Positions 32,537 to 41,230 of a DNA stretch of 64,000 nucleotides are shown here, piece by piece. Made by a program: the position numbers and the translations under genes. Position 1 is the first letter of the stretch. The number at the start of each line of letters is the position of its first letter. The stretch comes from Streptomyces sp. NBC_01294 (GTDB lineage Bacteria; Actinomycetota; Actinomycetes; Streptomycetales; Streptomycetaceae), in assembly GCF_035917235.1 (NCBI RefSeq), contig NZ_CP108423.1:620001-684000 (forward strand), in the 5' to 3' direction. Under the pieces are notes generated by a model, which was not told the origin of the DNA, did no database searches, and saw only the letters and a list, made by a program, of their open reading frames with translations.

Positions 32537-34123
32537 TCAGTCCGGTTCCATGTAGGGGCGGCGGAAGACCGGGGCCTGGCCGGCGCCGTACGGGCGTACG
32601 GCCGCCATCGCCTGGATGACCGCGGCCTCCAAAGGGCCGCCGGTGTCGATGGGGACGGCCTCGTCCCACGGCGGCTCCGTGGCTGCCATGGCCCTGGCCA
32701 CATCGGGGGTGGCGTCGGACGCCCCGGGGGCGCGGGTGCTCAGGCGTGCGGCCGACACCTCGCCCGGAGCCTGGCAGTGCAGGGCCACCAGGTCGGCGCT
32801 GGCGCGTTCGGCCATGCGCAGGGCGGCTTCGCGCTGTCCCGCATCGGACCAGGTGGCGTCGAGGACGACGGACTCGCCGCGGGACAGGAGGGCGGACGCC
32901 CGGTCGAGCAGGGCCGCGTACGTCCTCGCGGTCCATTCGGGCGTGTACAGCCCTTCGCCGTAGTCGGAGGCCGCGGATTCCTCCGCCGGCATGCCTGCCA
33001 GCTCCTTGCGGAGGCGGTCGCTGCTGAGCAGCGTGACGCCCAGGCGATCGGCCAGTGCGCCGGAGAGCGTGGACTTTCCGCTGCCCGGGAGGCCGCCGAC
33101 GAGGGTCAGGCCGACAGCGGAGGTACGCAGGTGGCGCAGCGTCGTGGTGACCAGTCGCCGCGCTGCCGCATGCGCGCCGCGGGCGCCTTGAGCTGCCTGG
33201 ATCAGGGAGACCTTGGCACGGACGAACGCGCGGTAAGCGACGTAGTGGTGCCATAGGGACGGCGGTGCGGGGTCGCCGGAGTACTCGCTGTACTGGGCGA
33301 GGAAGAACGCCGCGGCCTCCGGGGCACCCGTCTGCTCCAGGTCCATGGCGAGGAAGGCCGCGTCGTCGAGACCGTCGACGGAGCGAAGGCGGTCGTCGAA
33401 TTCCAGACAGTCCAGGACGCGGGGGCCGTCGTCGAGACAGAAGATGTCCTGGGCGAGCAGGTCGCCATGGCCGTCGACCACCCGCCCCTGCCCAATACGC
33501 GCGTCGAACAGTTTCTCGCGGCCGGCGAGATAGCGACGCACCAAGCGCTCGGTCTCCTCCACCCCGTCGAGCAGCTGGCCGTCCTCGGTCAGTCCCCTGA
33601 CCTGCGTGAAGCTTGCTTCCCAGCGCGCGGACAGCGCGTCCCGCCTGCCCTGCTCGTCGATGTCCGGGCCGCGGGGCGCGTCCGCGTGACGGGAGGCAAG
33701 GAGGCGTGCGACAGACCGCAGGGCTTCGTCGACGTCGGCGCCTTGACTCACGAGCAGGGACAGGCGGCGTTCCGCCGGCATGCGGCGCATCACCACGAGA
33801 GGTTCGGGCGTGTCCGCGTCCGGTCCGCGAAATTCACCCAGGCCCAGGTAGACATCAGGGGCGAAGCGACGGTTGAGGGCGACTTCTCGTTCGCACACGG
33901 CCCGCCGGGCCGCCGTGGTCGTGTAGTCGAGGAACCCCAGGTCGACCGGCTTCTTCAGCTTGTAGGCGCGGTCACCGACGAAGAACAGGACCGCGGTGTG
34001 CGTCTCGCACACCTCTGCGCGCGGTAGTGGCGGAACCTGGAGGCCGGTGCCGGTCCGGAGCGCGGACGCGTCGGTCCGGTGCGCCGGCGCCGGCGGCTCC
34101 TCGTGGTGGCTCGGCTCAGTCAT
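32537..34123 (-). CDS. Rv2004c-like fusion: APH-like kinase domain plus P-loop ATP-binding domain
   Basis: This 528-residue protein starts MTEPSHHEEPPAPAHRTDAS at 34123. The N-terminal 330 residues resemble COG2187 aminoglycoside phosphotransferase-like proteins (VVDGHGDLLAQDIFCLDDGP as the HGD catalytic loop). The rest is a COG0645 P-loop kinase-like domain with GLPGSGKST around Lys350. The same fusion is Rv2004c of M. tuberculosis, a DosR target of unknown substrate. As in mycobacteria (Rv2005c then Rv2004c), a USP gene precedes it on the same strand; here the two overlap by 8 bp. The fold is certain; the phosphorylated substrate is unknown. Confidence 0.9.
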   Translation of the reverse strand: MTEPSHHEEPPAPAHRTDASALRTGTGLQVPPLPRAEVCETHTAVLFFVGDRAYKLKKPVDLGFLDYTTTAARRAVCEREVALNRRFAPDVYLGLGEFRGPDADTPEPLVVMRRMPAERRLSLLVSQGADVDEALRSVARLLASRHADAPRGPDIDEQGRRDALSARWEASFTQVRGLTEDGQLLDGVEETERLVRRYLAGREKLFDARIGQGRVVDGHGDLLAQDIFCLDDGPRVLDCLEFDDRLRSVDGLDDAAFLAMDLEQTGAPEAAAFFLAQYSEYSGDPAPPSLWHHYVAYRAFVRAKVSLIQAAQGARGAHAAARRLVTTTLRHLRTSAVGLTLVGGLPGSGKSTLSGALADRLGVTLLSSDRLRKELAGMPAEESAASDYGEGLYTPEWTARTYAALLDRASALLSRGESVVLDATWSDAGQREAALRMAERASADLVALHCQAPGEVSAARLSTRAPGASDATPDVARAMAATEPPWDEAVPIDTGGPLEAAVIQAMAAVRPYGAGQAPVFRRPYMEPD

Positions 34124-34991
34124 GGGGAATGACGGCGACGGGGCAGCGCGCGTGATGGATCGCGGCGGTGGCCACGGAACCCAATGGGGGTGCCAGGGCA
34201 GGGCGGTGCCTGCGTCGGCCGACGACCAGTAGTCCTGCGCCCTCTGCGGCCCGCACCACGGCCTTGGTAGGGCTTTCAAGACCGATACCGGGAGTTACCT
34301 CCACGCTCGGAAACTTCTCGCGCCAGGGGCGAAGGGCGTCGCTCAGGAGCTTCTGCGCGTCCTGCGTGATCTTCTCGGTCACGTCGTGGTCCGTGCCCCA
34401 GGGAGCGTGCGCGTGGAGGGGAACGCTCCGGCCGTGGACGGCTTGCAGGGGCACGCCCCGGGCCGCGGCGGCGGCGAAGGAGAACGCGAGCAGGTCGTCG
34501 CACGGACCGTGCAGTTTCAATGCCACCACAACGCCGCCTGAGGCACCTGGAGCGGACGGCGGACCCTCTTCGCGCGTCCCGGCGCGCACCAGGACCACCG
34601 GCCGCTCGGCCCGTGCGACGACGGGCATGCTGATGTCGCCCAGGAAATAGCTCTCGACGGGCTCCAGTCCTCGCGAACCGAGCACGGTCATCTCGGACTC
34701 CGCTGACGCTTTCAGCAGCGCCTCCTGAGCATCCTCGGCGACCAGGTTGCCGACGATGGTCAGGCCCGGGTGGCGCGCTTGGAGCTCCGCCTTCGCGTTG
34801 TGCACGATCCGCTTCGCCCAGTAGTTCTGATCCATCTCGGAGGGGACGTGGGTCGGTTCCGGAGCCAGCAGGGGCCACGCGTGCAACAGGCGCAGCGTGA
34901 GTTTGCGGCGGTCGGCTTCGTCAGCGGCCCAACGGGCAGCGGCGAGGCTCTCGGGTGAGCCGTCGAGGCCCACAGTGACGACTGGCTCCAT
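34116..34991 (-). CDS. Tandem universal stress protein (Rv2005c position)
   Basis: A 291-residue protein starting MEPVVTVGLDGSPESLAAAR at ATG 34991. The first USP domain carries TVLGSRGLEPVESYFLGDIS, a degenerate ATP loop; the second (about 150-291) carries VVGRRRHRPALAPPLGSVAT, close to the G-2x-G-9x-G-S pattern. It overlaps the kinase-like gene by 8 bp, so the pair is coupled. A weak DevR-like site, AGCCC-TGTC-GTCCC, is at 35055-35068, 63 bp upstream of the start. Overall it matches the Rv2005c-Rv2004c gene pair. Confidence 0.9.
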   Translation of the reverse strand: MEPVVTVGLDGSPESLAAARWAADEADRRKLTLRLLHAWPLLAPEPTHVPSEMDQNYWAKRIVHNAKAELQARHPGLTIVGNLVAEDAQEALLKASAESEMTVLGSRGLEPVESYFLGDISMPVVARAERPVVLVRAGTREEGPPSAPGASGGVVVALKLHGPCDDLLAFSFAAAAARGVPLQAVHGRSVPLHAHAPWGTDHDVTEKITQDAQKLLSDALRPWREKFPSVEVTPGIGLESPTKAVVRAAEGAGLLVVGRRRHRPALAPPLGSVATAAIHHARCPVAVIPHD

Positions 34992-35328
34992 GCCGGCTGC
35001 TCCGTCTGGTAGGTGACTGGAATGGCGGTGAGGTGTCCGGTTCCGGCCGGCCGGAGCCCTGTCGTCCCCGCGCTCGCGCCGGTAGCCGTGAAGCGACCGT
35101 AAGCGGTACTCGATGAAGCATCTGTGCCAACGCGCCGAGCACACGGCCGTATCTCATCCGAGGAGCACCTGAAGCCTCCCGACAGCGCGCAGAAGGCAGA
35201 GGCGAGCCTGCATGCGGCTGCGGCTGCCGGTCGGCTCCGACGCCGCCATCCGACGTAACGACACCTGCAGACCGGCCGCAAGCCCGGGCCGCAACCTCGC
35301 CCGGACAGCCGGTCACGCCTGGGCGGGA
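34992..35328. other. Intergenic region between the hydrogenase operon and the USP gene
   Basis: No gene is seen in these 337 bp; both flanking operons run on the minus strand, so this holds the terminator of the hydrogenase operon and the USP promoter. Apart from the weak DevR-like site at 35055-35068 I find no clear structure. Confidence 0.5.
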
Positions 35329-36693
35329 TCAGTGGGTGCGCTCGATGTCCAGTTCCAGGAAGTGGGCCGAACACGAGATGCACGGGTCGTGGTTGCGGAC
35401 GGCCCGCTCGCACAGCCGGGTGAGCTCGGCCTCCGAGCCCTCACCCCGATCGAGCCCGGCTTGGACCAGCCGGCGCAGGTCCTCCTCGATGGCGCCCTGG
35501 TTCTGGGCCGTCGGTGGCACGATGCGGGCGTCCGTGACACGCCCCCCGCCGTCGAACGCGTAGCGGTGGTAGAGCAGGCCGCGCGGCGCCTCCGTGGCAC
35601 CGTGCCCGATGCCGGCCCGGGCCGGCACCTCCACGTACGGGCTGGCCGGACGCTCGTACTCCGCGATGATCCGGAGGGCCTCTTCCACCGCGTACAGGAC
35701 TTCCACCGACCGGACGAGGATGCTTCGGTACGGGTTCCTGCAGACCTCTGCCCGCCCGACACCTGCGCGCGACAGGGGGTCGCCCAGCCCGGCCTCCCGT
35801 GCCGCTTCCAGGGCCAGCGGGGACAGCAGGTAGCCGCTGACCGCCCAGCGCGCCAGGGAGCCCGTGAGATGCCTACGGCCGTCCAAACGGGAGTGGAGGG
35901 CTGTGGAGTGGGAGACCTGCTCCTCGGCCACGTGGTCGGTGAAGTCCCGCAGGGGAAAGCTGTAGGGCGGGAGCGTCTCGTCGTACGGGAGCACGGTGGG
36001 CACGCCGGACTCGATGGCGTAAGTGCCCTCCTCGGCGAGGGCGAGCAGGTCGGCGTCGCACTCGGCGTCCGGGAATTCGAAGCCGGCGACCCAGCGCACC
36101 GTGTCCCAGGCGTCGTCGAGGGCGGTGCGCAGCCGTTCTTCCAGGGGGCGGAGTTCGGCGCGGGGCGGAGCGCGGTGGAAGCCTCCGACCCGGACGTTGA
36201 CGGGGTGGATGGCCCGGCCTCCGAGCAGTTCGACCACGGCGTTACCGGTCTGCTTCAAGCGCAGTCCGCGCTTGACGTGCTCCGGATAGGAGCGGGACAG
36301 ACCGATCACGTCGTCCTCGCCGAGGAAGTCCGGTGCGTGCAGCATATGGATGTGCAGCGTCTGGCTCTCGATCCATTCGCCGCAGTACAGCAGGCGGCGC
36401 AGGGCGGCCAGTTGTCCGTCGACGACAACGCCGCACGCGTCCTCGATGGCACGGCAGGCACTCATCTGGTAGGCGACGGGGCAGATCCCGCAGATGCGGG
36501 AGGTGAGGTCGGGTGGCTCCGTGTGGGCTCTGCCCCGGAGGAAGGCTTCGAAGAACCGCGGCGGCTCGTAGATCTTGAGCCGCGCTTCGGTGACCGTGCC
36601 GTCGTGGATCCTCAGGTGCAGCGCGGTCTCACCCTCGACACGGGCGAGTGAGGGGATGCGCAGCTCCTGGTATCGGGGCGCGGGGTCGCTCAT
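35329..36693 (-). CDS. hyhL: [NiFe] hydrogenase large (alpha) subunit, group 3b-like
   Basis: The 454-residue protein carries both nickel-binding motifs: [11 protein letters not shown] (Cys68, Cys71) and [11 protein letters not shown] (Cys438, Cys441, His444), leaving a ten-residue tail ([10 protein letters not shown]) that an endopeptidase would remove after His444. In the first motif the usual C-x-x-C-x3-H histidine position is Tyr75. It forms the H2-activating Ni-Fe site of a cytoplasmic NAD(P)-linked hydrogenase with the three subunits encoded upstream. Mycobacteria have a related hypoxia-induced enzyme (Hyh). The start overlaps the small-subunit stop (ATGA), so the operon is tightly coupled. 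Nickel-insertion hyp genes are not in this window. Confidence 0.92.
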   Translation of the reverse strand: MSDPAPRYQELRIPSLARVEGETALHLRIHDGTVTEARLKIYEPPRFFEAFLRGRAHTEPPDLTSRICGICPVAYQMSACRAIEDACGVVVDGQLAALRRLLYCGEWIESQTLHIHMLHAPDFLGEDDVIGLSRSYPEHVKRGLRLKQTGNAVVELLGGRAIHPVNVRVGGFHRAPPRAELRPLEERLRTALDDAWDTVRWVAGFEFPDAECDADLLALAEEGTYAIESGVPTVLPYDETLPPYSFPLRDFTDHVAEEQVSHSTALHSRLDGRRHLTGSLARWAVSGYLLSPLALEAAREAGLGDPLSRAGVGRAEVCRNPYRSILVRSVEVLYAVEEALRIIAEYERPASPYVEVPARAGIGHGATEAPRGLLYHRYAFDGGGRVTDARIVPPTAQNQGAIEEDLRRLVQAGLDRGEGSEAELTRLCERAVRNHDPCISCSAHFLELDIERTH

Positions 36694-37508
36694 CCCGGTC
36701 CTTCAGCGTCGGTCACGCCGGGCTGTCCTTGCTCCTCCACGGCGGTGAAGGCGGTCACGTTGAAGGTGTGCAGGAACCTGCCGATGTCCTCCTCGCTCAT
36801 CCCGTCACGCTGCATGAGCGGGACCAGCGCGGGAAGGTTCGTGGTTCCGGCCGGCCCGAAGCAGCCGTAGCAGCCACGCCCGTAGGTCGGGCACAGCGCC
36901 CCGCAGCCCGCGTGGGTGACGGGGCCGAGGCATGGAGTGCCGTGGGCGACGGTGACGCAGACGTTGCCGCGCCGTTTGCAGGCGAAGCAGACGCTGTGGT
37001 TCGGGATGGCGGGCTTGCGTCCGGCGAGGAACGCGGTGATGACCTCCACGAGCTGACCGCGGTCGATGGGACAGCCGCGCAGTTCGAAGTCGACGGGTAC
37101 GTGGGCCGAGACCGGCGTGGAGGTCGCGAGGGTCTCGATGTAGTCGGGGCGGGCGTAGACGGTCGCCAGGTACCCCTCGACATCTGCGTAGTTGCGCAGC
37201 GCCTGCACGCCGCCGGCCGTGGCGCAGGCCCCGATGGTGACGAGGTGGCGGGCATCGGCGCGGATGCGCCGGATGCGCTCCACGTGCTCGGGTGTGCTGA
37301 CCGAGCCTTCGACGAGCACGAGGTCGTACGGTCCGGGCGCGGCTTCGCTGGACGCCTCCAGGAAATGGGCGATCTCCAGTTCGGCGGCGATGCCGAGCAG
37401 TTCGTCCTCGCAGTCGAGGAGGGTGAGCTGGCAGCCGTCACAGGAGGCGAACTTGAACACGCCGAGGCGGGGGCGGGCAGGGGGCTGGGGTGGGGTGGGG
37501 GTGCTCAT
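36690..37508 (-). CDS. hyhS: [NiFe] hydrogenase small (delta) subunit, group 3b-like
   Basis: A 272-residue protein with the proximal cluster motif [20 protein letters not shown] (Cys23 and Cys26), [34 protein letters not shown] and many later cysteines ([31 protein letters not shown]) for three [4Fe-4S] clusters. It lacks a Tat signal, so the enzyme is cytoplasmic. It passes electrons between the Ni-Fe site and the diaphorase subunits. Its end overlaps the large-subunit start and it begins 1 bp after the gamma-subunit stop, as expected for stoichiometric synthesis. Confidence 0.92.
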   Translation of the reverse strand: MSTPTPPQPPARPRLGVFKFASCDGCQLTLLDCEDELLGIAAELEIAHFLEASSEAAPGPYDLVLVEGSVSTPEHVERIRRIRADARHLVTIGACATAGGVQALRNYADVEGYLATVYARPDYIETLATSTPVSAHVPVDFELRGCPIDRGQLVEVITAFLAGRKPAIPNHSVCFACKRRGNVCVTVAHGTPCLGPVTHAGCGALCPTYGRGCYGCFGPAGTTNLPALVPLMQRDGMSEEDIGRFLHTFNVTAFTAVEEQGQPGVTDAEGPG

Positions 37509-37509
37509 C

Positions 37510-38316
37510 TCACAGTTCCCGGACGGCGAGCAGGGGTTCGGCCTGGTCGTAGCCGACGACCGGGCCGTCGCGGCAGAGAAGGAGGGGGCCGAGCTGGCAG
37601 TGTCCGCAGTGGCCGGTGGCGCAGCGCATGTTGCGTTCGAGGGAGACCCGGATGAGGTCGGGACGTACCCCTTGGTGGATCAGCGCGCGTGCGGTCGCGC
37701 GCATCATCACCTCGGGCCCGCAGACGAAGGCCACCGTGTCCGAGGGTGTGAACCGGGCCTCGCGGAGCAGCGTGGTAACGACTCCGACTCGGCCGGTCCA
37801 GCCGTTGGCAGGCCGGTCGACCGTGACGGCGGCGAACGGCTTTTCCCAGGCGGGAAACTCGTCCTGGTAGAGCAGATCGGCCGGTGTTCGGGAACCGGCA
37901 AGGACGTTCAGCCGCCCGAACGCGTGCGGCTCGGCCAGAACGGCGTCGACGAGGGGACGGAGCGGAGCGAGCCCGATGCCTCCGGCGATGACGAGCAGGT
38001 CGTTGCCGTGAGCGGCGGCCGAGTCCCAGGCAGTGCCGAAGGGACCGCGCACGCCGACCCACCCGCCGGTCCGCAGGCCGCACAGTGCGCGCGAGACGGC
38101 CCCGACGGCGCGGACCGTGTGCGTCAGCCGGTGCCCGTCCGCGATCCGGGACACGGACACCGGGATCTCGCCGACACCGAACGCGTACAGCATCGCGAAC
38201 TGGCCGGGTGCGAAGGGCTTCACAGCATTCGCGGCAGGCTCCAGTACGAGCGTGACCGTGTCGTGCGTCTCGTCGCGGCGGTCCACCACGCGGTAGGAAA
38301 GGGGAGTGAGCGTCAT
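37510..38316 (-). CDS. hyhG: Hydrogenase gamma subunit, FAD/NAD(P)-binding reductase
   Basis: The 268-residue protein belongs to the ferredoxin-NADP reductase family: an FAD-binding barrel (residues about 1-100, [20 protein letters not shown]), NAD(P)-binding part ([20 protein letters not shown] and [16 protein letters not shown]) and a C-terminal iron-sulfur motif ([17 protein letters not shown], four cysteines). It exchanges electrons between NAD(P)H and the cluster chain of the hydrogenase. It overlaps the CNB gene by ATGA (38313-38316). The nucleotide specificity (NADP in most group 3b enzymes) cannot be read safely from the sequence. Confidence 0.9.
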   Translation of the reverse strand: MTLTPLSYRVVDRRDETHDTVTLVLEPAANAVKPFAPGQFAMLYAFGVGEIPVSVSRIADGHRLTHTVRAVGAVSRALCGLRTGGWVGVRGPFGTAWDSAAAHGNDLLVIAGGIGLAPLRPLVDAVLAEPHAFGRLNVLAGSRTPADLLYQDEFPAWEKPFAAVTVDRPANGWTGRVGVVTTLLREARFTPSDTVAFVCGPEVMMRATARALIHQGVRPDLIRVSLERNMRCATGHCGHCQLGPLLLCRDGPVVGYDQAEPLLAVREL

Positions 38317-38798
38317 GGCACCGGCCCGCTCCCCTGCGATCCCGGCGGTCCGTACAGGTCGAGCAGCCGGGTGCGGGTGGCTCGAAGCCGGTCGCCGATG
38401 GTCTCAGCGACGACGGTGACCAGCGACAGGCCCAGCGCCGTGTCCTCGGCGCACAGGTCATGGACGGCCGCGGCATCGAATTCCCAGGCACGGACGGGGT
38501 CCCGGGTCTCGGCCGCGAGGTGCCACTGCCGAGGCGGGCACAGCCAGGACCAGCCGAGCAGACTGCCCGCACCGATGGTCTCGACGACCACTCGCCCCCG
38601 GCCCGGCATGTGGACATCGAGCGCGACCGTGCCCGAGCGGATGATCCAGAAACGGTCGGCCTTCTCCCCTTCCTCGAAGATCCGCGTGCCGCCCGGAAGG
38701 GCGACTTCACGGGCGAGGGCCATCAGCTTCCCGCGGTGCTCCGCCGTCAGAGCGGCGAACACCCCCTCACCGGGAGACCCAACCGGATGCGAGGTCAC
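38313..38798 (-). CDS. CNB-fold protein embedded in the hydrogenase operon
   Basis: A GTG start at 38798 overlaps the beta-subunit stop (GTGA), and its own TGA overlaps the gamma-subunit ATG, so it is translationally fused into the operon. The 161 residues form a Crp-type beta-roll (LPGGTRIFEEGEKADRFWII, RSGTVALDVHMPGRGRVVVE) plus a terminal helix (RLRATRTRLLDLYGPPGS), without DNA-binding domain. The cAMP cassette is replaced by GSLLGWSWLCPPRQWHLAAE, as in the other two CNB proteins of this island. Its position between two hydrogenase subunits argues for a role as an accessory or regulatory part of the enzyme rather than a transcription factor. Confidence 0.88.
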   Translation of the reverse strand: MTSHPVGSPGEGVFAALTAEHRGKLMALAREVALPGGTRIFEEGEKADRFWIIRSGTVALDVHMPGRGRVVVETIGAGSLLGWSWLCPPRQWHLAAETRDPVRAWEFDAAAVHDLCAEDTALGLSLVTVVAETIGDRLRATRTRLLDLYGPPGSQGSGPVP

Positions 38799-39961
38799 GG
38801 CGTGCTCTCCCGCTGCGTGGCCTCTTGGTGCAGGGCGTGGGCTTCCTCGGTGAGGTCGATGCCCGTGGGACACCAGACGATGCACCGGCCGCATCCGACA
38901 CAGCCGGAACTGTCGAACTGGTCGTGCCAGGTACCCAGCTTGTGAGTGAGCCACTGGCGGTAGCGGCTGCGCGGGGTGGACCGGACCGGGCCGCCGTGGA
39001 GGAGCGAGAAGTCCAGGTCGTAGCAGGAGTCCCAGAGGCGCCAGCGCTCGGCGTGATCGCCGGTCAGGTCGGTGACGTCCTCCGTGGTGGTGCAGAAGCA
39101 GGTGGGGCAGACCATGGTGCAGTTGCCGCAGCTGAGGCACCGGGCGGTGACGTCGTCCCAGCGCTCCGCTTCCAGGTTGTCCCGCATCAGCGTGCGCAGG
39201 TCCACCGGCGGCATGGAGCGGCCCATGCGTTCGGCGGCGGCGCTCACGGCCTGGGTCGCAGCCGCTCGGGTGGAGCCATCGGCGCTCCGGCCCGGCAGTT
39301 CCGCGAGGACCGCGGCTCCCTCCTCGCTCCCGCTCCGGCACAGGAAGCGGTGACCGGCATCGTCCACGACCTCCGTGAGGGCGAGGTCGTACCCGGCGTC
39401 GACGGCTGGCCCGCTCCCCATCGAGACGCAGAAGCAGGTGGCACCCGGCTCGGTGCACTCGGCCGCGATCAGGAAGGCGCCCGTCCGCCGGGAGAGGTAG
39501 GCGGGATCCCGGTACCGGCCTCCGCTCATCACCCGGTCCAGGATCTGAATGGCACGCAGATCGCAGGGCCGCACGCCGAGGAACGCGTACGAAAGGCTCT
39601 CCTGTTTCTCCTCGCGGACGACCGCCGCACCGTCCGGCCCGCGGTCCGCAGACCACTGGCGGACGCGCTCCGGGTGCAGGAACGACTTCCACGACTGGGG
39701 TCCCGCGCTGTGTGCGAAGGCCGCCCCGTCCTCGCGGCGGTGGAGCCGATACCGACCCGCCTCCAGCTCGACCCCCCACCCGTAGGGAAGGGCATCGGCG
39801 GATTCCAGCTCGTCGAGGACGATCGCTCCGTCGCGCACGGTCGGGCCGATCACCGTGCGGCCGCGTGCCTTCAGGACACGCACGAGCGCGGCCAGACCGT
39901 CGCGGTCGAGAACCGCCTCGGCCTGGTCGAGGGTGGCTCCGGCATCCGAAGCATCGGTCAT
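38795..39961 (-). CDS. hyhB: Hydrogenase beta subunit, 4Fe-4S dicluster protein
   Basis: From ATG 39961 (MTDASDAGATLDQAEAVLDR) the protein has 388 residues. The C-terminal third has two ferredoxin motifs, CLSCGNCTMVCPTCFC and CVGCGRCIVWCPTG, the signature of the sulfhydrogenase beta subunit (HydB/HyhB-like). FLGVRPCDLRAIQILDRVMS in the middle is also typical. It wires electrons between the small subunit and the FAD subunit. An ATG seven codons upstream has a poorer ribosome site, so 39961 is preferred (AGAGGCGAACC before it). Confidence 0.9.
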   Translation of the reverse strand: MTDASDAGATLDQAEAVLDRDGLAALVRVLKARGRTVIGPTVRDGAIVLDELESADALPYGWGVELEAGRYRLHRREDGAAFAHSAGPQSWKSFLHPERVRQWSADRGPDGAAVVREEKQESLSYAFLGVRPCDLRAIQILDRVMSGGRYRDPAYLSRRTGAFLIAAECTEPGATCFCVSMGSGPAVDAGYDLALTEVVDDAGHRFLCRSGSEEGAAVLAELPGRSADGSTRAAATQAVSAAAERMGRSMPPVDLRTLMRDNLEAERWDDVTARCLSCGNCTMVCPTCFCTTTEDVTDLTGDHAERWRLWDSCYDLDFSLLHGGPVRSTPRSRYRQWLTHKLGTWHDQFDSSGCVGCGRCIVWCPTGIDLTEEAHALHQEATQRESTP

Positions 39962-40003
39962 GGTTCGCCTCTCGGTCTCCACGCGCCTGGATCTGACAGC
40001 ATG

Positions 40004-40540
40004 TCAGGCCAGCGGGCTCCCGGGTTCGAACCTGGTCCGGCGAGTTCGCTCGCCGTGCAATCTGGCGTCTTCCTCGATGCGCCGGACCAGAAGCGGCAGG
40101 GCGGCCGCCACCGCCGGGGTGAGCCCCGTGCCCAGCGAGCGGTCCGCTCCCTCGATCGCGTACACGATGAGGCGGCCGGGGCCGCGCCCGAGACGGTCGG
40201 CGAGGCACAAGGCCTCGGCCAGCCCCAGCCCGTGGGTGCTCTGCCTGCCTGCGGCAGCCAGGTGCGGCATCTCGCCCGGGGCCACACACCACCGGTGTGT
40301 CCGCCCGGGCTGCGCCGCAGGTGGGAAGCAGGCGTCGATGACGAGCGTGAGGGCCTTGTCCTCCCAGAGGGTCATCAGGCGGCCGGGGTCTCCGTCGCTC
40401 CGGGCGAGCTCAGTACCGGAGGGGAGAGGTCGCCGTGCTTGCCGTTCACACAACAACGCGATGGTGGCCCACCCCACCCCGTCATCGCGCCGGAACTCGT
40501 TGCCGATCCCGATGACCGCCGTGCCGGCGAGCGGCTTCAT
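40004..40540 (-). CDS. Hydrogenase maturation protease (HyaD/HycI-type)
   Basis: A 178-residue protein starting MKPLAGTAVIGIGNEFRRDD. GIGNEFRRDDGVG and LVIDACFPP match the nickel-binding aspartates of hydrogenase-specific endopeptidases, which clip the C-terminal tail of the large subunit after nickel insertion. The matching large subunit has a cleavable tail after His444. It is the first gene of the operon, 42 bp before the beta subunit. The usual start is at 40540; upstream sequence in frame is non-homologous. Confidence 0.88.
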   Translation of the reverse strand: MKPLAGTAVIGIGNEFRRDDGVGWATIALLCERQARRPLPSGTELARSDGDPGRLMTLWEDKALTLVIDACFPPAAQPGRTHRWCVAPGEMPHLAAAGRQSTHGLGLAEALCLADRLGRGPGRLIVYAIEGADRSLGTGLTPAVAAALPLLVRRIEEDARLHGERTRRTRFEPGSPLA

Positions 40541-40591
40541 AGGTACCCGCTTCCCTCTTCGGGCGTCTCCCGGCACAGCCTGCCCTACTCG

Positions 40592-40626
40592 CGGAACGGA
40601 GTCCTGCGCGATGGGGCAAACGGCGC
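40592..40626 (-). promoter_or_regulatory. Weak DevR/OsdR-type box pair upstream of the hydrogenase operon
   Basis: GGGGCAAACGGCGC (40613-40626) matches the consensus arms at nine of ten positions as GGGnC-N4-GnCnC. CGGAACGGAGTCCT (40592-40605) matches about seven. The centres are 21 bp apart, the same spacing as the stronger pairs. The nearer box ends 52 bp before the protease start. Confidence 0.4.
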
Positions 40627-40699
40627 ACGGCGCAGCCCCCTGCCTGGGGTCCTCGCCCGGTACCGCGAAGTACCGCTGAGCGGCGAGGCCCGCAAGGAG

Positions 40700-41072
40700 A
40701 CGGCGGAGCTGCTCATGACCGCTCCGGCCATCATCGTGCGACCAGGCGCGACCGTGGCGGAGGCGGCCTGGCCGGCAAGTCTGTCCCCTCTCAAGCACCT
40801 CCCTGTCGTCGACCGAGGGACACCTGGTGGGAACGGTCCTCCGGCACGCCCTGCTCGAGGCCCTGGCCGGTGATGACGCGTTGCGCGCCGAGATCGAGGC
40901 TGTAGTGCGCTCCACGGCACCGGAAGCCGCGGACACCTTCCAGGTCTCCGTGCACGCGGGGAACGTCACGCTCACCGGTTCAGCGGGCGGAACCAACGCG
41001 GCCGGAATGCTTGCCGAAATCCGCAAGATCGACGGCGTGAAGGAGGTGACCGATCGAATCATCGCCGTATGA
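40700..41072 (+). pseudogene. CBS-BON protein relic, frameshifted and lacking its N-terminus
   Basis: One frame reads ELLMTAPAIIVRPGATVAEA and LKHLPVVD, the second CBS motif of a CBS-BON protein. The adjacent frame continues EGHLVGTVLRHALLEALAGD and then a BON domain (FQVSVHAGNVTLTGSAGGTN, KIDGVKEVTDRIIAV), ending at TGA 41072. The shift is between VVD and EGHLVG, near 40812-40818. The first CBS motif is missing and AEAAWPASLSPLKHL is degraded. ATG 40827 could still give an 81-aa BON-only protein. It is a decayed relative of the CBS-BON array. Confidence 0.7.
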
Positions 41073-41230
41073 GGCCCGCACGTGCTGCACCTGGAGTCTT
41101 CACCACGAGCACATCGCCGGTCCGGACCTCGACGGAGTCTTCCGGGCAGCGCGGTGTCGACGCCGCGGCGTCGAAACGGGGTGACGGTCGAGGTCGTCGT
41201 CCACGCCGGAAGACTCACGGCAGGGCGTGG

